Assembly (NCBI GenBank): GCA_958299035.1
Contig: CATQJL010000112.1
Span: 65,441,117 to 65,505,116, forward strand
Source: Cylicocyclus nassatus
Lineage: Eukaryota > Nematoda > Chromadorea > Rhabditida > Strongylidae
DNA: 64,000 bases
Reading direction: 5' to 3'
In this document: positions 55,780 through 64,000 of the stretch, in pieces
Layout of the letters: each line of letters starts with the position of its first letter
Position numbering within the stretch: the stretch's first letter is position 1
The notes under the pieces: generated by a model
The model's database searches: none
Told to the model about the DNA's origin: nothing
Seen by the model: the letters and a program-made list of their open reading frames with translations, nothing else
Position numbers and translations under genes: made by a program

Positions 55780-57090
55780 TCGCCGGGGCAGGCGGTCCGC
55801 AAACCCGCGCTTTTCTGCAAACGGTCAGCAAAATTTTGGAGCGCGGCCAGGGCCCGGCACAGATCGTCTGGAAGCAGGCTGGACTTCGTTTTTGAAGCAA
55901 ACAGCAAAGGAGATATCGTTTCTGAGGAATAAGGGCCAAGCACCAAGAATGAGCGCCATTTAGTCGAGCACAAGCTTTACGGACAGGTTATCACACGAAT
56001 GACATGCTCTATCGTGCATGGCGAAAAGTGCGCGCGATTTGAAAGCAAAACTAAAATAAACAAATTGATTGTTTACAGCGCACACAGGAGCATATGACAC
56101 CAAAATTGAACTATATGTATAGAAAATTTGCGAAATTATTATGTAAAAAGATTTGGAAACTTATGTGAAGTAATACCTTTTCCAAAATTAGATCGTCTCC
56201 AGACGGCCACCAGACGATCTGAGATCGTCTGGAGCATATATTTTCGTCACTTCACATAAGATCTTCGGATCTTTTTAGCACGGACGGATTCCCCGGTCAA
56301 AAATCTACCCCTGAGCATGAAGACATTTTCATATCATTGCCTTTCCTTTGTTTTTTGCCTTCATTTAGTCTTGCTTTGTTAAATATCGCGCTCTAATGCC
56401 AAAGTCTTGTGCATGCGTAGTACTCAACTCCAATTTGGATTTTCGCTCTTATCTTACGTCTTTTCTTTCAGACTAGTAATTTTTTCTTGTTTTCATCTTC
56501 TTCTAAGCAGGTAGGTCAGAGGAGACTTCGTAAAATTTCCGTAAGTCAAGGAAGACTTCGTATTCAGAAACCCTAGAAACCGACTCGTGCCGGGCCCTGG
56601 GCGCGGCCAAACCTTTAGCGAGCGGTACTTCCGTGTTCTGTTAGCGGGCAGCAGTACAAAATGTTTTGCAAGCACTCGTTAGATAATCTCTTTCAGCTAG
56701 CGCTAGCCAAACTTTCAGCGGGCGCTCGGACTCTTTTCAACCTGTTTCGGGCGTACGTCGAGCGAAGGTAACTCTCTACATAAGAGAGGTGCCATCGATG
56801 GTTCAATTATCCGAGTGAGGTATTTCTCTCATCGGAAGGTACCTACGGGCTGTGCGGTCCTTCACAAAGGAACGGCCTTCAATAATTTTGCATACTCTCG
56901 CGGAAGGTCCGAGAGAATGCGGCCACTGCGCCGCAACTGATCTATGGAAAAAATGCGATTGTTCTCCAAGCATTCGTCGAAAATTTCGCCAATATTTTTC
57001 CAAATATTTGCAAGCGGACCGCAAAAAATCAACGAACTATTTTTCCGGTGCCCGCCTATCCATAAATTGCATGGCCGCTGCCCACGGCGA
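55780..57090. mobile_element. TIR element family F, copy 2, interrupted by a MITE
   Basis: Ends TCGCCGGGGCAGGCGGTCC and GGCCGCTGCCCACGGCGA. The interior matches copy 1 at 34971-36452 in opposite orientation (GCGAGCGGTACTTCCGTGTT, AAATGCGATTGTTCTCCAAG). The family D MITE at 55849-56598 is nested inside. Confidence 0.72.
55849..56598. mobile_element. AGGGCCCGGCAC-TIR MITE (family D), copy 3, with 8-bp duplication
   Basis: Ends AGGGCCCGGCACAGATCGTC and GACTCGTGCCGGGCCCT. GCGCGGCC precedes it (55841-55848) and recurs two bases after it (56601-56608), an 8-bp target duplication of hAT/P type. Family F copy 1 carries the uninterrupted equivalent near 36366 (GGCCGCGCCTAAAATTTTGC on plus). Confidence 0.8.
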
Positions 57091-57169
57091 TTCACGAGAA
57101 TGTATAGGGATACTCAACCAGGCACCGTTTACAGGGAGCTGGTCCTGGTCCTGACACGGCATGTAGTGC

Positions 57170-57568
57170 AGAGTAATTCAACAGATAATTCCATTTTCGT
57201 CGTCTTTGACCGATTCGATACCAAATTCATTAGTAACTGCTTCGCACACCTTGAATGTAAACTTGTCGTTTATTTTTGTTCATTCCTAGTCGGCTCAAGC
57301 ATGATTTCGCAAGATCCAAATTTTTTGAAAGATATAATAGAACCAGTCAGGGCAAAATATAGCAATGACCTTCAAGCAACAGCTTGTCGAAAGTTTTCCA
57401 AAATTAGCCCAATTTTCTATTCACATTATCCTCGCTTGCATGTTCAAATTTATATAACAATTTTCAAACTCTATTGCAGCGTACTTCTATTTCACTATTA
57501 GGCTCCCTGTGAAAATGACATGACAAGTCTTACTGGTGGATACAACTATAAATGTCTACATGGAACAG
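57170..57568 (+). CDS. Possible host exons, the last EGF-like; weak
   Basis: 57175-57400 stays open with protein-like pieces (NSIFVVFDRFDTKFISNCF, then SQDPNFLKDIIEPVRAKY). After a TTTCACTATTAG acceptor, 57502-57568 reads APCENDMTSLTGGYNYKCLHGTG to a GTAAAA donor. The GGYNYKCLHGTG part resembles the end of an EGF module, but two expected cysteines are missing. This may be a decayed gene or coincidence. Confidence 0.25.
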
Positions 57569-57997
57569 GTAAAAAGTGAGTTTGAGGAAACGCGAAGAAT
57601 TTGCGCATCAACAAAAATTGAGCCCTCTTTGGCTACCTTCGAGAATTTCACCCAGTAATCACTACACTTCACAGCCATGTTTGGAGTAGCCATGCGTGCA
57701 GACATGTAAGCCCCAAAATGGGGTGGGGTTGAATTTGCTTTAGATTAGCGCTTCGCACTTACTGAATGCTATTTGGTACTAAACCCTCCAAGTTTGAGTA
57801 TTCTATCTTTGGGTAAACCGTAAGGGGTTTTTTTTTCTTGAACCAGCCCAAGCGCGCCAAAAAACTTCGCAACCAAAAGATACTATATACTGTGCTGCAT
57901 ATTCCCTAAGACAATCGTGCGGCATTATGATCGCTTTCCGAAAACATAGCAAAGCGAGCAGCTCGCTCTAAAAATTTTGAAAAAGGTGCGGCTTATA
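57569..57997. other. No gene recognised
   Basis: Unassigned sequence between the weak exon candidates and a mariner-like MITE. Confidence 0.3.
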
Positions 57998-58671
57998 TAG
58001 GGTGTCCCAAAAATGTGAACACTGTTTGATCGTTAATAACTCCCTTGCTTTCATGTTTTTCGCCGAGCTTGATGCACCGTTCTACAGAGCGAGGTTCAGC
58101 TTAGATCCCTAGTACGGAGCGAATCATCGATCGCTCTTCATCACTGTAGGATGGTATGAACTTCCAGCATGTGGATCCATTGAAATTTGCCATTTGATAA
58201 AATTTTTTGAAAAAAATGTGAAAAATCGTGTACTAGGGTTTTTGCATGCGCTGATTCGACTACACAAGTTTTTGCGAGTGTTTCGAGTTCTTTTTTGATG
58301 GTGTGATCACATTTCTGGCAAATGCTAGAAATTCAGTTGTCACGGTTTACCTGGAATGAGCTTGGAAGAAAACATCGCAGTAAAATGGGAATTTCATATT
58401 CGAAATCAACGGCTTCCGTTGTCATAGTATAAGAGTTTTTGGCTTTTTTAATTTTGTCCCGAGGCAGAATACGGCCTCCAATGGCCTAAAATCCTTGTCG
58501 AAGTTCCTACCGTAATCCTACAGTAATGAAGAGCGATCGATGATTCCCTCCATACTAGGGATCTGAGCTGAACCATGCTCTATAGAATGGTGCCTCAAGC
58601 TCGGCGAAAGACATGAAAGCAAGGGAGTTATTACCCGATCAAACAGTGTTCACATTTTTTGGGACACCTTG
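57998..58671. mobile_element. Mariner-like MITE, GGGTGTCCC family (B3)
   Basis: GGGTGTCCCAAAAATGTGAA and TTCACATTTTTTGGGACACC, with CACTGTTTGATCGTTAATAA mirrored by TTACCCGATCAAACAGTG. Same family as B1, B2 and B4. The outermost bases are worn. Confidence 0.75.
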
Positions 58672-59106
58672 TCACCTGGAAATCGGGTGCATATCACATC
58701 TCAATTGGTCAATTTGGCAACCCATGATTCCAATCCATATACTGAAATCTATAGTTCGCGGTAGCAATAGCAAATGCACACGTCGCTATTGCTACCGAAT
58801 GCTGCAGATATCAGTAGGTAAAATTCTTGAATTTGCTTTACATTCGCCTTTTTGTTCGAAATTGCATCTTTGGCTAGCAATTGCATTCTAAAATCATCTC
58901 AAGATCGTCCTACTCCATTCTGCATAGATGGGTAGCAGGTCTTTTGCTTTGAAACTGGAGGTCATATCATATTGCAAGCACTGCATCACTCTTCAATCAG
59001 TAATTTGAATAACATAGATTCTCCAGTCATTCTTTATATCTCAAGCAATATTTACACTCGTCAGACATTCAGAATAGTTTCGCTTCATCTTAGGTTAGTG
59101 CATTAT
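58672..59106. other. No gene; small hairpin at about 58757-58800
   Basis: TTCGCGGTAGCAATAGC mirrors GCTATTGCTACCGAA with a short loop. Otherwise unassigned. Confidence 0.4.
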
Positions 59107-59114
59107 CTATACGT

Positions 59115-59419
59115 CAGTGGCGTATCGAGGGGGGAGGGCGCCCCTCCCCCCGAAAACGGGTCTCGAAATGTTTGAAAGTTACTTACATGGGTTATAAATT
59201 TGTGCAAATGACTTGTCTGCACTTGTAAATAATTGAAATAATTTTTAAAAATTTTTAAAAATTCGTTTAAGCCTCATTAAAAAAAATTTTCGGCCGCGAA
59301 AATTTTAAGGAGCATGCCAAAAAATTTTCCGAGTGCATGGCTAAGGCCACGCACCTTCATCGAAAAATTTTTTTTTGTCGCCCCCCTCCCTCCGAGCCGA
59401 AATCCTGGGTACGCCACTG
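59115..59419. mobile_element. hAT MITE with perfect 8-bp target duplication
   Basis: Ends CAGTGGCGTATCGAGGGGGG and the complementary CGGAG...GGGTACGCCACTG. CTATACGT occurs immediately before (59107-59114) and immediately after (59420-59427). CAGTGGCGTA termini and an 8-bp duplication are the hAT signature. 305 bp, non-coding. Confidence 0.95.
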
Positions 59420-59427
59420 CTATACGT

Positions 59428-60652
59428 CCATCGTTTATCTCCCTGAAACCAGAGACAAGCTGGTATCATGTTATTGTTCGACGTGTTATTTATTTTCTGT
59501 TCTTCGGTGCACCTCGAGTGTATTAGTAAAATAAGATAAAATAAAATAAAATAATACTCACCAAAATTAAGGCCTTACTCAAATTTCGCCATAATTGCTT
59601 CATAAACATTTTTGATACATATATTGCCGTGTTCCCTAGAAATTTTTTGCCTAGAACATTAAAATCCCAGTCATGTGCAAGACCTATCATTATCTGAATG
59701 AATTTACAAATATTTAAAAAATATGAAAACTGTCTGCTGAAGAATACAGAGACTGGATTACGGTTGCGTTATCGAACGTTCGGAATGGCCGATACTGCTT
59801 GGCCCACGCGAAGCGCCGCTGAAACATAACGAGACGCGCTTTGTATTTATGTTACTCTTTACACGCTCGTCGCGTGTCAACGACGGCCATTCAGTGCGGT
59901 CAAAGACTCAGTGTAAAGCTCTGTGTAGTGTAAACGGGCAGCATATTGCGCTAATGTTTGTCAGCATTCTGTTTATACTACTTAGATTTTTCTTTACTTA
60001 CCAACACTTGCGTGAAAATGTGCGTTCATCAAAAACGCATAATTTTCGTGTAAGAATTAGAATAGCTCAGAAGCTCATTTGTTTCGCTTTGGATCTGAAT
60101 TTTATCGCGGGCGGCGCATAATCAAGCAGTGAGTGTAGCCCCGCCGCGAGATTGAATCGCGAAAATTTTTAGTTTGCCCGTTGTCTGCAAATTTGTACAT
60201 GTAACTTGTTTTCGCTTATAAATACTTGGAAAATTTTCCAAAACTTCCAAACTTTGAAGAAAGATTTCGGGAGCGGGGCTGAAGAATATTATGGATATCA
60301 TGCCCTTGAAGACTATACATCGTCGATTCATTGACCGCACGGACTGCTCCAAGCTGCGGACCACGCGCGGAGCAGTTGAAATGTTGCGTGAGCACGATTT
60401 ATACCATGGGACCTTGTATTGGGACAAGTGTTTTGATAATCTAACTTGGACTACGGGCTTGTGTACATGTAGAGTGTTTTCAAACGTTGGATACAATTTT
60501 TTGCTTTCTCTTTTCCATGACTAGAAATTTGTTGAATCTTGTAAGAAACTGTCTACAAGGGAAGCTACCTAACTTAGCTCGGCCTTTTGGCGAGGGACAT
60601 ATATAGTCTGAATCAGCTTCAAGGCTGATTCCAAATAAGCTATTCCTAGCTG
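59428..60652. other. No gene assigned; a few coding-like frames
   Basis: An (AAAAT)n-type tract lies at 59530-59553. At 60291-60524 a plus frame reads MDIMPLKTIHRRFIDRTDCS..., of unknown relationship. The opposite strand is also open, so I do not call a gene. Confidence 0.3.
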
Positions 60653-60917
60653 CCACGCACCATTCCGAAGCGAGTTATGGGCTTTTTCCTGCGCAAAATT
60701 GGCATGCTCATTGACTCACGGGCATCGCTTCGTCATTATTTTAGTGCTAATACACCTGCGCTAAGCTTTTTTCAAAGAGAAAAGATTGGATTTGTACTAT
60801 TTCGATACCTCAGCCCCTTTTTTGCGGATTTTTATCTAGAGGCAGTCTTCTCATGTTTAGTAGTATGCCAATTTTGCGTAGGAAAAAGCCCATAACTCGC
60901 TTTAGAATGGTGCGTGG
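60653..60917. mobile_element. MITE with CCACGCACCATTC termini
   Basis: CCACGCACCATTCCGAAGCG faces CGCTTTAGAATGGTGCGTGG. Inner AGTTATGGGCTTTTTCCTGC faces GTAGGAAAAAGCCCATAACT. About 265 bp, non-coding. Confidence 0.75.
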
Positions 60918-61001
60918 TCCTTACAAGTTGAATCCTTTAGAGTCGTGCGGCCACGCTAATAGCGCAGGATACTATCAATGCAGACAAGGTCGAGGAGAAC
61001 T

Positions 61002-61876
61002 TTAGGTTGTAACAGAATTAATGCAGGTTTTTCGCGCACCTTTTTCAAAATGCTGGTTTAGAAAGAGCAAGTGTTTTCTCGGAGAGTTTTACGTATCATT
61101 TGGAAGCTCTTTTCTCTAATTTCTTATGCATTCTTTACTTGAGCGGAAGCGAATTTGTCTAGAAGTTCTGAGCCCATAAATTTGAGAAACCAAATCTCGA
61201 AATTTTTTCTTTTAATTACCTCACCAAAAACAACCGGAATTCGCTGCAAATTTGATTAGTATTTTTGAATGAGCTCTGTTACAAAATGCATGTTGAATCT
61301 TGAATTCTGAAAACATCTGAGCCGAGAAATTCCAGAGCAAAATTCAACGGTCGCTGTGGTCCGTCTGCCCTACACAAAAATCCTCAGCGCGAAGCGACTG
61401 CAGAGCTTCCGCTTTGGGAAAAATAGATTTTAGACATCTATGGCTGAAAAAATCGAGAGCCGTTCTACCTAATCAGTTTTGAAAAAAACCAAAAGTTTCA
61501 GAAAAGCGATTTTTCAAAATCTCAGAAAAGTCGAAAAATGAGTACTTTCAAATTTTTTTCAAATATCAAATATTCTTTTTCATTTCCGAATACTGCTGCA
61601 TTACCGATCATAGGCTACACAGTGAGTTATATTTGCGCTACCTTATTATATTTGATAGTAAGTTATGCTCAAAGTGAAGGTTTCCCGAAAAAATTCTTGG
61701 CAGAATTCGGGCTATATTTTTCTCGGTGAAGCTACAACAACACAGTAATGCATACTGAGTTGAAAAAGGTTTGCTGATTACAATACTTTTCGTTGCACAC
61801 GAAAAGACTATTTGTGTAAAATTATAATGATCCAAATACAAAATTCAAAAACCTGCATTAATTCTGTTACAACCTA
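61002..61876. mobile_element. Mariner-like MITE, TTAGGTTGTAACAGAATTAA family
   Basis: TTAGGTTGTAACAGAATTAA faces TTAATTCTGTTACAACCTAA exactly, continuing through TGCAGGTTTTT. The interior has no transposase frame. Terminus type as in the other TTAGGTTG elements. Confidence 0.75.
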
Positions 61877-62707
61877 ATACTTTTTCATCAAGGGATATGT
61901 TCAAAAATCAGCGTGAGTAAACAGAAAATTGCAAAGGTGACATAGACTAGCCTGTCACCTTCATCTGGAGCAAACAAACAGTAATTAAGGGCTACTTCGG
62001 GTGTTGAGGAGTAGAAAAATTCTGGTTGGCTAAGAGCGCTTAGGTGAGTGGCATTACGGAATGCCACTGCCACTTTTAATAAAGAGATGAATGTAATGGA
62101 AATGTATTAGCAGGTGGAGACAGAGAAACAAAAATTGTTTTGTCAAAAACTTCAAAAGCTAAAGACTTTGTGGGTTGAAGATTGCGACTAGAAAACTAAA
62201 GGCTTTTGTTTCCGCATAAGCTATCATTTGTTTTGATGGACGTTCAAAATTCGACGTTTGCCGATTGGAAAGACTCAATCGTATGTATCGATTGCCTAAG
62301 AAATAGCTCTGCAAACGCATGCTTTTAGTGGACAGGCGAGCAATCAGTTAAGTTCTTCGTTTCTTCCTAAGCTCTGAACTTCTGAAGAAAAGTAAGATTC
62401 GGTTTGTTTATTCAGAACTCAAATTTTTTACGACTGATGAATAGCATCGCACATTAATGTGTCTCAAAGTATCTCATTTGAGACAGACAAGAACGCTTTG
62501 CACAAACCTGATTCATTCTTAAGCATGGCATACTCAACTAATCAACGTATTTCTGCTTTCCTTGGAATTTAGACGATCTTTCAACAAACTCCCAATTGAA
62601 CTAATCGCGTAGAGAACCTGCAGTCTTTGACGAGCTGTTATGAAGGAGCTTTGCTTCAACACGTCCATCTTTTCATCTCCGTAACTCCATTCGATTGAAT
62701 TTTCCTA
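61877..62707. other. No gene recognised
   Basis: A small hairpin AAAGGTGACATAGACTAGCC / GTCACCTT lies near 61933-61965. Otherwise unassigned. Confidence 0.35.
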
Positions 62708-63369
62708 TCATGACTTACAATAAGCGCTAAGGGCCTGTCTGTTATCTGTCTGTATGTCTGCCTGTCACGAACGTATAGCGAGGTGCAGCCAACGTTTTAA
62801 GCTAGAATTTTTGTTATAGCACCCTATCAGCAGGTAAACTGTGCAAAAGTACAAGCTGATCTAATGAGTGGAGCCATTGAAAACCGTGCGTCAACGGATC
62901 CACGCAATTTCTGGCCCTCCAAGATGGGTCAATAATTGGATTTTTCGCAAAGTCGTGATTCGTTCAACAAGTAAATCCGAAAAACCTTGTCAGCTCAAAT
63001 AAGCAAAAACTCTAGTTTTATGCAGAATTGTAGTTAAAATTGTGTAACCGCGCAAACTGTCAATTGGCTATGGTTTTACTCTAAAATTTGAACGGATATT
63101 TGAATAGATATGTAGTACAAGGTGGTTTTATCCTTATGGTGACTATAATGCCAAAAGAAAATTCAGTAACTCATTCGAAATCGCATTTGTTCTTTTGGGT
63201 ATAATTTTTTCTCTCAAAATTACCGATCTTACATGGAAAAGCTTTACGAACGACTTTACAATTTATTCGTGATGATCGGCATCGGGCAGTGAGTATCAAA
63301 GTGATGGTGCGAGAATGAGGAGAAATAGATAGTAGAGCTAGTGCGAACCTCTGTGAAGCAGTGCATTGG
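62708..63369 (+). mobile_element. Non-autonomous Helitron, family N2, worn 3' end
   Basis: TCATGACTTACAATAAGCGC after an A, then a TCTGTCTG-type tract and blocks collinear with 50072-50771 (CCACGCAATT.., TTACCGATCTTACATGGAAA). The 3' hairpin has a deletion (CCTCTGTGAAGCAG) and the end reads TTGG instead of CTGG. Confidence 0.68.
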
Positions 63370-63399
63370 TAACAAATAATTTTTCTCTTACAAATGAAC

Positions 63400-63624
63400 A
63401 AGCTTATGGGCGGGAAAAATCAGGCGATTTTGGCAGGAAGAAGAAATCGACGCTCAAGTTGGTTGCAGTGTGAGAGCAAAGAGAAAATAGCTTAAGCACA
63501 ACAAGAGACGATTAACAGACTCTAATATAATCCGTAATCGAAATAAACTCATCTTTCCTTATTTATATACACAAAGGTGCAAAAATACTCAGAAGAATAA
63601 GAATAGCCGCTTGCCACTTGCACA
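63400..63624 (+). repeat. Candidate 5' LTR of a second LTR retrotransposon
   Basis: The sequence ...TTGCACA ends at 63624 and is followed by TTTGGGGGGCTCATCGG, a primer-binding-like site comparable to the one beside the Gypsy LTR at 6422. AATAAA at 63542-63547 would be the LTR polyA signal. The LTR start is unknown and the rest of the element is outside the window. Confidence 0.4.
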
Positions 63625-63974
63625 TTTGGGGGGCTCATCGGCTGTTGATTTCGATTGCACTTGACACGTTGAACCTAGTGAAGTGTGCTTACGTCCTTGA
63701 GCACGCGACGAACCCGGCGTACTTTCTTCTAGTCGGTGGCAACTCCCTGCTTTTCCACGCCTTTTTCTTTGTCTGTCCCGCAAGTGAGGACTTCATGACG
63801 TGCTCTCCTATGCGCACGATGGCGAGCACGTCCTACAGTGATGACGTCCATCGTTTTCACCCGGCGGCCGTGACAAGAGATAGCCGCCGAATAATCGCGG
63901 CCGAAGCGACACGTACTGGTACGTGCTTTGATCAAGAATGTGGTGACCACCAAAAAGATTACTACGGACCCTGA
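63618..63974 (+). CDS. Open frame after the candidate LTR, unknown
   Basis: 118 codons ending TGA at 63972-63974. The latter half (SYSDDVHRFHPAAVTRDSRR) is polar. It overlaps the putative primer site, so any real gag start would be a later ATG (for example MRTMAST). The minus strand is also open. Not recognisable as Gag. Confidence 0.2.
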   Translation: MHIWGAHRLLISIALDTLNLVKCAYVLEHATNPAYFLLVGGNSLLFHAFFFVCPASEDFMTCSPMRTMASTSYSDDVHRFHPAAVTRDSRRIIAAEATRTGTCFDQECGDHQKDYYGP

Positions 63975-64000
63975 TTACGCAAGGCAATCTAGAACTGGAT

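Noticed and set aside
56944..57501. Single 185-codon ORF taken as one gene
   Set aside because: The first third lies inside family F transposon DNA; only the later part could be coding, and it is listed separately at low confidence.

Overview
This window is eukaryotic, repeat-dominated DNA, most likely from a nematode and plausibly a strongylid/hookworm-type worm. The evidence is introns of 46 and 50 bp with TTTTCAG-like acceptors in the one recognisable host gene, worm-style TA-target MITEs, Helitrons and a Gypsy-type retrotransposon, and no bacterial-style gene packing. It is a draft assembly: 500 Ns occupy 10708-11207, and a SMART cDNA primer sequence touches the gap edge.

Layout. 1-~6800: a Ty3/Gypsy LTR retrotransposon on the minus strand, with gag-protease, pol and 5' LTR, cut by the window edge and broken by two frameshifts. 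~6840-10430: long-arm inverted-repeat elements and one coding-like orphan segment (8339-8720, minus). 10708-13281: gap, diverged tandem DNA, a 9-bp minisatellite and two adjoining Helitron remnants. 14292-18485: MITEs. 18612-19822: a near-palindromic Helitron with a 120-bp tandem array. 20437-21901: a possible host terminal exon and a large inverted repeat holding a BED-finger-like mini-ORF. 23095-24974: three well supported exons and one probable 22-nt exon of a spermidine-synthase-fold/METTL13-like methyltransferase gene (minus), the small exon lying in one arm of an inverted repeat that also received a Helitron. 25906-31918: large TIR elements with nested MITEs, a Helitron and a tRNA-like sequence. 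32300-34255 and 39076-39786: scattered candidate exons of unknown product. 34971-36452 and 55780-57090: two copies of one TIR family, each with a different nested insertion. 42000-49400: a CR1/jockey-like non-LTR element split by a pile-up of TA-target MITEs and Helitrons. 50072-54568: two Helitron families, the larger with nested Harbinger-like elements. 57170-63369: MITEs, a textbook hAT MITE with an 8-bp duplication, and another Helitron. The right edge holds the 5' end of a second LTR element.

Functionally this is transposon-on-transposon sediment around a few host exons. Only the methyltransferase-like gene is confidently a host gene. All Helitrons and MITEs are non-autonomous; I see no Helitron Rep/helicase and no DNA transposase ORF. 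I found no operon, CRISPR array, rRNA or intact tRNA, and no convincing new biological system. The most unusual structures are the exon-bearing inverted repeat, the palindromic Helitrons and the multi-layer nested insertions.
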